Shown piece by piece: positions 52,548-61,539 of a stretch of 64,000 nucleotides of DNA. The notes under the pieces were generated by a model. The model worked only from the letters and a program-made list of their open reading frames with translations. It had not been told where the DNA came from and made no database searches. The translations under genes were made by a program, and so were the position numbers. Origin of the DNA: Mycobacterium branderi (GTDB taxonomy: Bacteria > Actinomycetota > Actinomycetes > Mycobacteriales > Mycobacteriaceae); NCBI RefSeq assembly GCF_010728725.1, contig NZ_AP022606.1:2232001-2296000 (forward strand). Reading direction: 5' to 3'. Every line of letters starts with the position of its first letter. Within the stretch, counting starts at the first letter, position 1.

Positions 52548-53714
52548 ATGGATTTCGAGCTGACCGATGATCAGGAGCTGATCCGACGCTCGGTCGCAGA
52601 GCTGGCGGCGAAGTTCGACGACCACTATTGGATGGAGCGCGACCAGGCGCACGAGTTCCCGACCGAGTTCTACCGCGCCATCGCCGACGGCGGCTGGCTC
52701 GGGATGACGATCCCGACCGAGTACGGCGGGCACGGCCTGGGCATCACCGAGGCCACTCTGCTGGCGGAGGAGGTCGCCAAGTCCGGCGGCGGCATGAACG
52801 CCGCCAGCTCGATCCACATGTCGATCTTCGGGATGCAGCCGGTGGTGGTGCACGGCTCCGACGAGCTCAAGGCGCGCACCCTGCCCCGGGTGGCAACTGG
52901 CGATCTGCACGTCTGCTTCGGCGTCACCGAACCCGGTGCGGGCCTGGACACTTCGCGCATCACCACCTTCGCCAAACGCCAGGGCGACCACTACGTCGTC
53001 AACGGCCGCAAGGTGTGGATCTCCAAGGCGATGGAGTCGGAGAAGATCCTGCTGCTGACCCGCACCCAGACCTACGACGAAGTCACCAAGAAGACGGACG
53101 GCATGACGCTGTTCCTCACCGACCTCGACCGCAGTCGGGTGGACGTGCGGCCGATCCGCAAGATGGGCCGTAACGCGGTGTCCTCCAACGAGCTGTTCAT
53201 CGACAACCTCGAGGTGCCGGTCGAAGACCGGGTTGGCGAGGAAGGCAAGGGTTTTCAGTACATTCTCGACGGGTTGAACCCGGAGCGGATGCTGATTGCC
53301 GCCGAGGCGCTCGGCATCGGGCGGGTCGCGCTGGACCGGGCGGTGAAGTACGCCACCGACCGCGAGGTATTCGGCCGGCCGATCGGGATGAACCAGGGCA
53401 TCCAGTTCCCGCTGGCCGACTCGCTGGCCCGACTCGACGCCGCCGAGCTGATGCTGCGCAAGGCCACCTGGCTCTACGACAACGGCAAACCCTGTGGGCG
53501 CGAAGCGAACACCGCGAAATACCTGTGCGCCGACGCCGGGTTCACCGCCGCCGACCGCGCGCTGCAGACCCACGGCGGGATGGGCTACGCCGAGGAATAC
53601 AACGTCGCCCGCTACTTCCGCGAGGCCCGCCTGATGAAGATCGCGCCGATCAGCCAGGAGATGATCCTGAACTTCCTGGGATCGCACACGCTCAAACTGC
53701 CGAGGAGTTATTGA
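52548..53714 (+). CDS. Acyl-CoA dehydrogenase family protein
   Basis: A 388-residue FadE-type enzyme: G-V-T-E-P-G-A-G-L-D (about 124-133), V-N-G-R-K-V-W-I-S-K, and near the C-terminus G-G-M-G-Y-A-E-E-Y-N-V-A-R-Y-F-R-E-A-R. The usual I-Y-E-G-T-S-E is replaced by I-A-P-I-S-Q-E, so the catalytic base is probably on another helix, as in isovaleryl-CoA-type enzymes (E-R in L-N-P-E-R-M). It follows the amidohydrolase by 11 bp. Confidence 0.84.
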   Translation: MDFELTDDQELIRRSVAELAAKFDDHYWMERDQAHEFPTEFYRAIADGGWLGMTIPTEYGGHGLGITEATLLAEEVAKSGGGMNAASSIHMSIFGMQPVVVHGSDELKARTLPRVATGDLHVCFGVTEPGAGLDTSRITTFAKRQGDHYVVNGRKVWISKAMESEKILLLTRTQTYDEVTKKTDGMTLFLTDLDRSRVDVRPIRKMGRNAVSSNELFIDNLEVPVEDRVGEEGKGFQYILDGLNPERMLIAAEALGIGRVALDRAVKYATDREVFGRPIGMNQGIQFPLADSLARLDAAELMLRKATWLYDNGKPCGREANTAKYLCADAGFTAADRALQTHGGMGYAEEYNVARYFREARLMKIAPISQEMILNFLGSHTLKLPRSY

Positions 53715-54472
53715 TGAGCCGGTATTTCGACTTGTCCGGCCGCGCGGCGCTGGTCACCGGCGCGGCAGGCGGCATCGGCTCTGCGGTTGCAGCCGCGTTG
53801 GCCGACGCGGGTGCGGCGGTGCTGGTCACCGACGTGGACAAGGACGCGGCTACAGCTGTAGCAGAACGCATTTCGTCGTCGGGACGACGCGCCGAGGCCG
53901 CCGTGCTGGACGTCTCCGATCGCGACTCGGCCGACGCGGCGGCCGCGCAGGCCGCCGCGCTCGCCGACGGCAAGCTGCACATCCTGGTCAACAACGCGGG
54001 CGTGACGCGGCCGGCGATGTTCGAGAAGACCACGCCGGAGTCGTTCCGGTTGCTCTTCGACATCCACGTGATGGGTGCGTTCAACTGCACCCAGGCCGCG
54101 CTGTTCTACATTCCCACCGACGGCACTGGGCGCGTCATCAACGTCACGTCGGCGGCCGGGCTGACCGGCACGCTGGGACAGGTCAACTACTCCGCAGCCA
54201 AAGCGGGCATCATCGGATTCACCAAATCCCTTGCGCGCGAGTTCGCGACAAAGAACATCCTCGTGAATGCCCTTGCGCCGCTGGCCGCCACGCCGATGAC
54301 CGAAACCATCCGGACCAACGAGAAGTTCGCGGCCAACATGATGAATCGCATTCCCTTGAAGCGCTGGGCCGAGCCCGAGGAAGTCGCAGGCGCGTTCGTC
54401 TTTCTCGCCTCCGATGCGGCGTCCTACATCACCGGGCAGGTGCTGCCGGTGGACGGCGGCATGGTGATGTAG
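53714..54472 (+). CDS. SDR family oxidoreductase (3-hydroxyacyl-CoA dehydrogenase/FabG-like)
   Basis: A 252-residue SDR with T-G-A-A-G-G-I-G near 15, N-N-A-G-V near 88, Ser in V-T-S-A-A-G, Y-S-A-A-K near 155 and P-V-D-G-G at the end. The ATG overlaps the ACAD stop by 1 bp. It probably catalyses the hydroxyacyl-CoA oxidation step of the operon, because no FadB-type enzyme is encoded nearby. Confidence 0.84.
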   Translation: MSRYFDLSGRAALVTGAAGGIGSAVAAALADAGAAVLVTDVDKDAATAVAERISSSGRRAEAAVLDVSDRDSADAAAAQAAALADGKLHILVNNAGVTRPAMFEKTTPESFRLLFDIHVMGAFNCTQAALFYIPTDGTGRVINVTSAAGLTGTLGQVNYSAAKAGIIGFTKSLAREFATKNILVNALAPLAATPMTETIRTNEKFAANMMNRIPLKRWAEPEEVAGAFVFLASDAASYITGQVLPVDGGMVM

Positions 54473-55669
54473 ATGCCCGATTCACAGGCGCCGCTCGCGG
54501 GAGTCACCGTGGTGGCGCTGGAACAGGCCGTGTCGGCGCCGATGTGCACTCGTGTGCTCGCCGACTTCGGGGCGCGGGTCATCAAGGTGGAAAACCCCAA
54601 GGGGGGAGACTTCGCCCGGTATTACGACGACGTCGTCAACGGGCTTGCCGCACACTTCGTCTGGGCCAACCGGGGCAAGGAGTCGGTCACCCTCGACCTG
54701 AAAACCGAAGCCGGGCTGGGTCTTCTGCATCGGCTGCTTGAGCGGGCCGACGTGCTGGTGTCCAACCTGGCGCCCGGATCGACCGCGCGGCTCGGAATCG
54801 GGCCCGACGATCTGGCGACGCGGCACCCGGACGTGATCGCCGTCGAAATCGACGGCTACGGCGCCGGAGGCCCGTTGTCGCATAAACGCGCCTACGACCT
54901 GCTGGCCCAAGCCGAATCCGGTGCGTGCGCCGTCACCGGCTATCCAGGCGCCCCGGCCAAGCCCGGGCCGCCGGTGGCCGACATCAGCACCGGGCTGTAC
55001 TCGGCGCTGTCGGTTCTCGCGCTGCTGTATTCGCGAAGCGGCGGGCGGGCCGTCAGCGTGAGTTTGTTCGACACCATGACGGATCTGATGGGCTACCCGC
55101 TGACCTACACCCAGCACTCCGGTGTCGACCAGCAACCACTGGGGATGAGCTCCCCGGCGGTGGCCCCCTATGGCGCCTATGCCACCGCCGACGGCCAGAC
55201 CGTCGTGCTGGGCACCACCAACGACCAAGAATGGCAACGGCTTTCGCGGGAAATCCTGCAGCGCCACGACCTGGCCGACGACCGGCGGTTCGCGACCAAC
55301 GCAGGTCGCGTCGCCCACCGCGACATCCTGGACCAGGCCATCGGCGCCTGGTGCGCCGAGCACGACCTGGAACACGTGCAGAAGATCGCCGACGCCGCCG
55401 GAATCGGCAACGCGCGCTACAACGTGCCCAGCGAGGTGCTCGTCCACCCGCAATTGAGCGTCCGCGACCGCTGGCGCCAGGTTGACACTCCGACCGGGCC
55501 GATCAAGGCCCTGCTGCCGCCGCCGGTTATCGCCGGCTACCAAGCGCCGATGGGCGCCGTGCCCGGGCTTGGGCAGCACACCGACTCGGTGCTCGCCGAA
55601 CTCGGCCTGGCCGACGACGAAATCACCGCGCTGCGTGCCCAAGGTGCCATCGGACAGGCGTATGCCTGA
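54473..55669 (+). CDS. CaiB/BaiF CoA transferase
   Basis: A 398-residue class III CoA transferase of normal length. The catalytic Asp is in P-P-V-A-D-I-S-T-G-L-Y near residue 167. N-terminal V-V-A-L-E-Q-A-V-S-A-P and D-F-G-A-R-V-I-K-V-E are typical. It begins directly after the SDR stop. It may activate the pathway's acid by CoA transfer. It could also act as a racemase, since alpha-methylacyl-CoA racemases share the fold. Confidence 0.85.
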   Translation: MPDSQAPLAGVTVVALEQAVSAPMCTRVLADFGARVIKVENPKGGDFARYYDDVVNGLAAHFVWANRGKESVTLDLKTEAGLGLLHRLLERADVLVSNLAPGSTARLGIGPDDLATRHPDVIAVEIDGYGAGGPLSHKRAYDLLAQAESGACAVTGYPGAPAKPGPPVADISTGLYSALSVLALLYSRSGGRAVSVSLFDTMTDLMGYPLTYTQHSGVDQQPLGMSSPAVAPYGAYATADGQTVVLGTTNDQEWQRLSREILQRHDLADDRRFATNAGRVAHRDILDQAIGAWCAEHDLEHVQKIADAAGIGNARYNVPSEVLVHPQLSVRDRWRQVDTPTGPIKALLPPPVIAGYQAPMGAVPGLGQHTDSVLAELGLADDEITALRAQGAIGQAYA

Positions 55670-56465
55670 GCCTGTACTGCTGTCGACCGACCGCAATGGG
55701 GTGCGGACGTTGACGCTCAACCGTCCGCGGCGCAAGAACGCGATCAACCGGGACCTGTGGATCGCGCTGGCCGACGCGCTCACCGCCGTCGGCAACGACC
55801 GCGGCGTGCGCGTCGTCGTGATCACCGGAGCCGGCGGGGCGTTTTGTTCCGGAGCAGACATTTCCACCCTCGACGACACCCACCCGACCTACAAGATGCG
55901 GCTGCTGACCGACGTCGCGCTGGCCCTGCACGAGTTACCGGTGCCGACAATCGCGAAGGTGACCGGAGTGGCCGTCGGCGCCGGCTGGAACCTCGCGCTG
56001 GGTTGCGACTTCGTGGTGGCCACCCCGGAATCGCGGTTCTCGCAGATTTTCGCCAAGCGCGGCCTGTCGCTGGATCTGGGCGGGTCGTGGTTGTTGCCGA
56101 AAATCGTTGGGCTGCAACAGGCTAAACGGCTCGCGCTGCTGGCCGAGACCATCGACGCCGACGAGGCCCAGGCGCTCAACCTGGTGACGTGGGTGGTATC
56201 GGGCGACGAGATCGATGCCTTCGTCACCGATCTGGCCGAGAAGCTGGTGGCCGGACCGCAGATCGCGCTGGCCCAAACCAAGGCACTGCTCAACGAGGGC
56301 GCCGACCGGACGCTGCGCGACGCGCTGGCCAACGAGGCTCGCGCGCAGATCGTCAACTTCGCCACCGCCGACGCGGCGGAAGCCTATGCCGCGTTCGCCG
56401 AGAAGCGGGAGCCGTCGTTTACTGGTCGGTGGGCGGTTTCGAGATCGGAGCAGACAGATGCGTGA
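55662..56465 (+). CDS. Enoyl-CoA hydratase/isomerase
   Basis: A 267-residue crotonase: L-N-R-P-R-R-K-N-A-I-N near 19, oxyanion segments F-C-S-G-A-D-I near 61-67 and G-V-A-V-G-A-G-W near 105. The usual catalytic Glu positions are not both obvious (N-L-A-L-G-C-D; R-G-L-S-L-D). The ATG overlaps the CoA-transferase stop by 8 bp. Hydration of an enoyl-CoA intermediate is the default role. Confidence 0.82.
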   Translation: MPEPVLLSTDRNGVRTLTLNRPRRKNAINRDLWIALADALTAVGNDRGVRVVVITGAGGAFCSGADISTLDDTHPTYKMRLLTDVALALHELPVPTIAKVTGVAVGAGWNLALGCDFVVATPESRFSQIFAKRGLSLDLGGSWLLPKIVGLQQAKRLALLAETIDADEAQALNLVTWVVSGDEIDAFVTDLAEKLVAGPQIALAQTKALLNEGADRTLRDALANEARAQIVNFATADAAEAYAAFAEKREPSFTGRWAVSRSEQTDA

Positions 56466-57603
56466 AGTAGTCATCGCCGAGGCGGTGCGCACCCCGGTCG
56501 GCAAACGCAACGGCGGGCTGTCGAGCATGCACGCCGCGGACCTGTCGGCGATTGTGCTGGGCGAATTGGTGGAGCGCACCGGGATTGACCCCGGGATCGT
56601 CGACGACGTCGTGTGGGGTTGCGTGTCGCAGGTCGGGGACCAGTCGAGCAACATCGGCCGCTATGCGGTGCTGGCGGCGGGCTGGCCGGAGAGCATCCCG
56701 GGCACCACGATCAACCGGGCGTGCGGGTCCAGTCAGCAGGCGCTCGACTTCGCTGTGCAGGCGGTCATGTCGGGCCAGCAGGACGTCGTGGTGGCCGGCG
56801 GCGTGGAGGTGATGAGCCGGGTGCCGCTGGGCGCGGCCCGGGCGACGGGAATGCCATATGGGCCGAAAGTCCTTGAGCGGTATAACGATTTCTCCTTCAA
56901 CCAGGGCATCTCCGCGGAGATGATCGCCAAGAAGTGGGGCTTTTCCCGCACCCAACTCGACGAGTACTCCGTGCGCTCGCACGAGCTGGCCGCGGCCGCC
57001 CAGGACAACGGCGCGTTCGACGCGCAGATCGTGCCGGTGTTCGTCGACGACACCGTGATGAACCAGGACGAGGGGGTGCGGCGCGGCAGCACGGTGGAGA
57101 AACTGGCCTCGCTCAAACCCGCCTTCGTCGACGACGGCGTCATCCACGCCGGCAACTCGTCGCAGATTTCGGACGGGGCGGCGGCGCTGCTGGTGACCAC
57201 GTCGGCGATGGCCATCGAGCTGGGATTGGCTCCGTTGGTGCGGTATCGGGCCGGGGCGGTGACCGGAGCGGACCCGGTGCTGATGCTCACCGGACCCATC
57301 CCGGCCACGGAGAAAGTGCTCAAGAAGGCCGGCGTCCCGCTCGGCGAGGTGGGGGTGTTCGAGGTCAACGAGGCGTTCGCGCCGGTGCCCCTGGCTTGGC
57401 TCGCCGAGACCGGCGCCGACCCGGAGCGGCTCAACCCGCTGGGCGGCGCGATCGCGCTGGGCCACCCGCTCGGGGCGTCCGGCGCGGTGCTGATGACCCG
57501 GATGGCATATCACATGCGGGACAACGGGATTCGCTACGGCCTGCAGACCATGTGTGAGGGCGGCGGCACCGCCAACGCCACGCTGGTGGAACTGGTGGCC
57601 TGA
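56458..57603 (+). CDS. Thiolase (acetyl-CoA acyltransferase)
   Basis: A 381-residue thiolase with acyl-accepting Cys in N-R-A-C-G-S-S near residue 88, N-E-A-F-A-P near 304, G-H-P-L-G-A-S-G near 340 and second Cys in M-C-E-G-G-G-T near 369. All catalytic residues are visible. It overlaps the hydratase end by 8 bp and supplies the final thiolytic step of the operon. Confidence 0.88.
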   Translation: MREVVIAEAVRTPVGKRNGGLSSMHAADLSAIVLGELVERTGIDPGIVDDVVWGCVSQVGDQSSNIGRYAVLAAGWPESIPGTTINRACGSSQQALDFAVQAVMSGQQDVVVAGGVEVMSRVPLGAARATGMPYGPKVLERYNDFSFNQGISAEMIAKKWGFSRTQLDEYSVRSHELAAAAQDNGAFDAQIVPVFVDDTVMNQDEGVRRGSTVEKLASLKPAFVDDGVIHAGNSSQISDGAAALLVTTSAMAIELGLAPLVRYRAGAVTGADPVLMLTGPIPATEKVLKKAGVPLGEVGVFEVNEAFAPVPLAWLAETGADPERLNPLGGAIALGHPLGASGAVLMTRMAYHMRDNGIRYGLQTMCEGGGTANATLVELVA

Positions 57604-57606
57604 CGC

Positions 57607-58755
57607 ATGCGCCGAGACCTGTTCACCGACGACCACGAGGCTTTCCGGCGACTGGCCCGCGACTTCGTCGAGAAGGAGATCGAACCGCACTACGCCGACT
57701 GGGAGAGGGCCGGCCGGATGCCGCGGGAGATCTTCGAAAAGCTCGGCGCGCTGGGCATGTTGGGCATGGCCATCCCGGAGGAATACGGCGGCTCGGGGCT
57801 CAACGACTACCGCTACAACGTCATCCTGCAAGAGGAAGCCGCCCGGGCACTGGTCACGATGGGCACTGTCCGCACGCAGCTCGAGGTGATCCTGCCGTAC
57901 TTCCTGCACTACGCCAACGACGAGCAGCGGCAGCGTTGGTTTCCCGGTCTGGCCGCCGGCACGCTGCTGACTGCGGTGGCGATGACCGAACCCGGCACCG
58001 GCTCGGATCTGGCCGGGATCCGCACCACGGCGGTCCGCGACGACGACCACTACGTGCTCAACGGCGCCAAGACGTTTATCACCGGCGGCCTGCTGGCGGA
58101 CCTCGTCATCGTGGTGGCGCGGACGTCGACCGATCCGGACAACCGCCGTCGCGGACTGACGCTGCTGGTCGTCGAGGACGGAATGCCGGGCTTCGTCAAG
58201 GGCAGGGCGCTGGACAAGATGGGCTGCAAGGTGCAAGACACCGCCGAGTTGTCATTCACGGATGTCCGTGTCCCCGTGGCGAATCGGCTCGGTGAGGAGG
58301 GTGAGGCGTTTGGGTACCTCGGCCACAACCTGCCGCAGGAGCGGATGACCGTCGCCGTCGGGTCGGTGGCCCAGGCCCGGGCGGCCGTCGCCGCCACGAT
58401 CGACTATGTCAAGGAGCGCAAGGCTTTTGGCACGCCGGTGGCATCATTCCAGAACACCAAGTTCGAGCTGGCGGCGATGTCCGCCGAGATCGAGGCGGCG
58501 CAGACCATGGTCGACCGGGCCGTCGCCGAACTGGTCGCGGGCGAGCTGTCCGGCGCGGATGCGGCGAGGGTGAAGCTGTTCTGCACCGAGATGCAGGGCC
58601 GGGTCGTCGACCGCTGCCTGCAGCTGTTCGGCGGCTACGGCTACATGATGGAGTATCCGATCGCCAGGCTCTACACCGATGCCCGGGTGGCCCGCATTTA
58701 CGCGGGAACGAGCGAGGTGATGAAGGTGATCATCGCCAAGTCGCTCGGGTTGTGA
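57607..58755 (+). CDS. Acyl-CoA dehydrogenase
   Basis: A 382-residue ACAD with A-M-T-E-P-G-T-G-S-D (about 125-134), L-N-G-A-K-T-F-I-T, L-P-Q-E-R-M (candidate catalytic Glu near 246, as in long-chain/isovaleryl types), F-G-T-P-V-A-S-F-Q-N-T and I-Y-A-G-T-S-E-V-M-K at the end. It is the last gene of the 51241-58755 operon, 3 bp after the thiolase. Confidence 0.86.
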   Translation: MRRDLFTDDHEAFRRLARDFVEKEIEPHYADWERAGRMPREIFEKLGALGMLGMAIPEEYGGSGLNDYRYNVILQEEAARALVTMGTVRTQLEVILPYFLHYANDEQRQRWFPGLAAGTLLTAVAMTEPGTGSDLAGIRTTAVRDDDHYVLNGAKTFITGGLLADLVIVVARTSTDPDNRRRGLTLLVVEDGMPGFVKGRALDKMGCKVQDTAELSFTDVRVPVANRLGEEGEAFGYLGHNLPQERMTVAVGSVAQARAAVAATIDYVKERKAFGTPVASFQNTKFELAAMSAEIEAAQTMVDRAVAELVAGELSGADAARVKLFCTEMQGRVVDRCLQLFGGYGYMMEYPIARLYTDARVARIYAGTSEVMKVIIAKSLGL

Positions 58756-58761
58756 CCGCCG

Positions 58762-58774
58762 GCTGATAATCAGC
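58762..58774. repeat. Perfect 13-bp palindrome after the ACAD gene
   Basis: GCTGATAATCAGC is symmetric about a central A. It lies 7 bp after the operon's last stop and 76 bp before the next tetR. It could be a short operator. The stem is too small for a convincing terminator. Confidence 0.35.
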
Positions 58775-58799
58775 TGCTTGAGACCCTTGTCACACGCCG

Positions 58800-58831
58800 C
58801 CAACCAACCTACTGTGTGTTCAGTTGGTTGG
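58800..58831. promoter_or_regulatory. Candidate operator of the TetR gene at 58850
   Basis: CCAACCAAC (58800-58808) pairs with GTTGGTTGG (58823-58831), and a shifted register AACCTACTG / CAGTTGGTT (58806-58829) also pairs at 8 of 9 positions. It ends 18 bp before the tetR start, suggesting autoregulation. Confidence 0.65.
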
Positions 58832-58849
58832 TTTGGACGAAGGAGTCGG

Positions 58850-59449
58850 GTGACACGGCCTTACGACACCCTGCTGGCCAAGGGCGAAGACCGCAAACAG
58901 CGCATTCTCAAGGTCGCGCAGCGGCTGCTGACCCAAAACGGGTGGCGTAATACGACGTTGGCGCAGATCGCCAGCGAGGCCGGCGTCAGTCCCGCCGGCC
59001 TGCTGCACCATTTCGAGTCCAAGGAACAGCTGCTTCACGCCGTGGTCGACGCCCGCGACGCCGACGACGATGCCCATGCGGACCGGGCCGGCGACTTGAT
59101 TTCGGAGATCGCAGCGGTCGCGGATCGTTTTCACCGCTCGCCGGAATTGGTCGGCACCTACACCGTGCTGCTGGCCGAGAACATGGACCCCGACGCACCG
59201 CTGCACGACCGCCTGCTCGCCCGCTATCAGGACGCGGTCGACATCATCACCGGCCTCATCCGGCGCGGCCAGGAGGCCGGCCAGTTCCGCATGGACATAG
59301 ACGTCACTGTCAAGGCGGTGCAGATTCTCGCCTTTATCACCGGAATGGAGACCACATGGTTGCTCGACCCTTCGATACCACTGACCGAAGCGTTCAAGGA
59401 GTACGCGGAATCGCTGGCTCGGGACATGGCACCGCCGAGGACGACGTGA
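58850..59449 (+). CDS. TetR-family transcriptional regulator
   Basis: A 199-residue TetR protein from the GTG at 58850, with AGGAG 5 bp upstream. The helix-turn-helix is near 33-57 (T-L-A-Q-I-A-S-E-A-G-V-S-P-A-G-L-L-H-H-F). The promoter has a long CCAACC/GGTTGG inverted repeat unlike the GAGAA motif. Its stop overlaps the next gene (GTGA), so the two form a small operon. Confidence 0.83.
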   Translation: MTRPYDTLLAKGEDRKQRILKVAQRLLTQNGWRNTTLAQIASEAGVSPAGLLHHFESKEQLLHAVVDARDADDDAHADRAGDLISEIAAVADRFHRSPELVGTYTVLLAENMDPDAPLHDRLLARYQDAVDIITGLIRRGQEAGQFRMDIDVTVKAVQILAFITGMETTWLLDPSIPLTEAFKEYAESLARDMAPPRTT

Positions 59450-59952
59450 GGTACCAACTCGACGTGGTCGCCGCCGACGTCGTCGACGTGGTGAAGTTCG
59501 CCGGCGGCTGGCTGTTCGACCGTGCGATGGCCGGCTGGGACGTGACGGTCCTGGTCGCCGACCATCCCGACGAACGGCCGCTGCAGATCCTCGGCGCGCG
59601 GGTCGTCGACCTCGAATACGCGCTGGCGACGGTCGGGCAGCGCCCGCGCCCACAGACCCTGGCCGCCGCCGCGGATCTCATCGGATGCGATTCACGGGTT
59701 CGCCAGGGCGTACTGCAGGCCCTCGACCACGGTGTCACCGAAGTAACCCTGTGGGGCGAAACCTGGCCGCCCGAGCTGAACGACAATGTCGGGCTCGTCC
59801 AGCACCGGCTCAGCGCCGCCGCGCAGGCGTTCAAGGCCCAGGCCCTCGCCGCGGCCGGGCTGCCGGCATGCCCGATTGCGGATGCCGAGACTTTCCGCAG
59901 CGGCGCGATGGTGTCCCCGCCCGTCGCGGCCGACCTCATTCCGGCCAGCTAA
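59446..59952 (+). CDS. Conserved-type protein of unknown function, coupled to tetR
   Basis: I do not recognise this 168-residue protein. The GTG at 59446 overlaps the tetR stop. It has an alternating hydrophobic N-terminal half (V-V-A-A-D-V-V-D-V-V, L-V-A-D-H-P-D-E-R-P), an Ala-rich C-terminal half, and no signal peptide, TM helix or Cys motif. The coupling suggests a regulatory partner or a target of that TetR. Confidence 0.6.
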   Translation: MRYQLDVVAADVVDVVKFAGGWLFDRAMAGWDVTVLVADHPDERPLQILGARVVDLEYALATVGQRPRPQTLAAAADLIGCDSRVRQGVLQALDHGVTEVTLWGETWPPELNDNVGLVQHRLSAAAQAFKAQALAAAGLPACPIADAETFRSGAMVSPPVAADLIPAS

Positions 59953-60016
59953 ATAGGCGCCTTCACTGCTCCGTTGACGTCGAAGCGCTCCCTATGGAAA
60001 TGTAATACTCATAGCT

Positions 60017-60031
60017 GAGAGGGACATTCTC
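60017..60031. promoter_or_regulatory. GAGAA-N5-TTCTC operator-like site E (one mismatch)
   Basis: GAGAGGGACATTCTC has right arm TTCTC and left arm GAGAG. It is 31 bp before the P450 start at 60063. An extra CTCA-N4-TGAG palindrome overlaps it at 60008-60019. Confidence 0.55.
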
Positions 60032-60062
60032 ACTAGCCGAGATTGCGCGAACGGAGCAGCAG

Positions 60063-61346
60063 ATGGCGGACGATCTGACCGCGTTGGATTTCTTCCGGGA
60101 CGACCGGCTCCTCGAGAACCCCTACGCCTACTTCGACGCGCTGCGACGCAAGTGTCCGGTCACCCGCGAACCGCATCACGGGGTGACGATGGTGACTGGC
60201 TGGGAGGAGGCCGTCGAGATCGCGAACGACGCCGAGACGTTCTCGTCGTGCATCTCGGTGACCGGTCCCTTTCCCGGCTTCCCGGTGCCGCTCGAGGGCG
60301 ATGATGTGACGGGCCTGATCGAGCAGCACCGCGACGAACTGCCGTTCAGCGACCAGCTGCCGACGCTCGACCCGCCGACCCACACCAACCACCGTGCGCT
60401 GCTGATGCGGTTGATTACTCCCAAGCGTCTCAAGGAAAACGAGGACGCCATGTGGGTGCTGGCTGATCGGGTGCTCGACGATTTCCTGGCGCCCGGAGAG
60501 GGCGAATTCATCAAGGGCTTCGCGGGGCCGTTCACGCTGCTGGTGATTGCGGACCTGCTCGGTGTGCCGGAAGGTGACCGCGACGCGTTCGTCAAAGGCA
60601 TCCACCGCAACGCGGGTGGCGGGGTGGGCAGTACCGGCGAAAAGTCGTTGTCGCACAGTCCACTTGAGTTCCTCTACGGCACGTTCTCGGACTACATCTC
60701 CGACCGGCGCCGCTCGCCCCGCGACGACGTGCTCACCGGGCTGGCGACTGCGACGTTCCCTGACGGTTCGGTGCCCGACGTCACCGACGTGGCCCGTGTC
60801 GCTACCAACGTTTTTTCTGCGGGCCAGGAAACCACCGTGCGACTGCTCGGTGCCGCGCTGCAAGTCATCGGCGAGCGGCCGGATATTCAGGAGCGGTTGC
60901 GCGACGACCGCAGCCTGATCCCGAACTTCATCGAAGAGGCGTTGCGCATCGAGAGCCCGGTCAAGGGCGACTTCCGGCTGTCCCGGGTGTCGACCAGCGT
61001 GGGCGGCGTCGAAATCCCTGCCGGCACAACGGTGATGGTGGTCAACGGCGCCGCCAATCGTGATCCGCGCCGGTTCGAAAACCCCGACACCTTCGATCCG
61101 GCCCGCAAGAATGCGCGGCAGCACATCGCGTTCGGCCGGGGGATCCACAGCTGCCCCGGCGCGCCACTGGCGCGGGCAGAGACGCGGGTGGCGATCGAGC
61201 GGCTGCTGGACCGCACCACCGACATCAGGATTTCGGAGAGCAAGCACGGGCCGGCTGGCGAGCGGCGCTATCAGTATGTGCCGACCTATATCCTGCGCGG
61301 CCTGACCGAACTGCACCTGGAGTTCGACCTGGAGGGTGGTAGGTGA
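60063..61346 (+). CDS. Cytochrome P450
   Basis: A 427-residue P450 with I-helix A-G-Q-E-T-T (about 253-258), K-helix E-E-A-L-R and heme loop F-G-R-G-I-H-S-C-P-G (Cys near 364). A GGAG site precedes the ATG. The next gene, a ferredoxin, overlaps its stop, so they form a redox pair. It heads a four-gene unit (P450, ferredoxin, DUF1330, SDR). Confidence 0.88.
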   Translation: MADDLTALDFFRDDRLLENPYAYFDALRRKCPVTREPHHGVTMVTGWEEAVEIANDAETFSSCISVTGPFPGFPVPLEGDDVTGLIEQHRDELPFSDQLPTLDPPTHTNHRALLMRLITPKRLKENEDAMWVLADRVLDDFLAPGEGEFIKGFAGPFTLLVIADLLGVPEGDRDAFVKGIHRNAGGGVGSTGEKSLSHSPLEFLYGTFSDYISDRRRSPRDDVLTGLATATFPDGSVPDVTDVARVATNVFSAGQETTVRLLGAALQVIGERPDIQERLRDDRSLIPNFIEEALRIESPVKGDFRLSRVSTSVGGVEIPAGTTVMVVNGAANRDPRRFENPDTFDPARKNARQHIAFGRGIHSCPGAPLARAETRVAIERLLDRTTDIRISESKHGPAGERRYQYVPTYILRGLTELHLEFDLEGGR

Positions 61347-61531
61347 AAGCCAGAGTCGACGAGGAGCGCTGTCGCGGACACGGGATCTGCACCACCATCT
61401 GTCCGTCGGTGTTCGAAATCAACGAGGACGGCTATTCGGTCGTCACCGTGTCCGAGATTCCCGCCCAGTACGAAGATGCAGTCCGCGACGCCGTCAAGGA
61501 CTGCCCCGAGCAGGCCATCGAAGCGAGTTAG
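61343..61531 (+). CDS. Ferredoxin, probably 3Fe-4S type
   Basis: A 62-residue ferredoxin with Cys10, His13, Cys16, Cys20 and Cys54-Pro. The C-x2-H-x2-C-x3-C pattern, with His in the second position, fits mycobacterial P450-partner ferredoxins that carry a 3Fe-4S cluster. The GTG start overlaps the P450 stop. Confidence 0.88.
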   Translation: MKARVDEERCRGHGICTTICPSVFEINEDGYSVVTVSEIPAQYEDAVRDAVKDCPEQAIEAS

Positions 61532-61539
61532 GGGTTTAA

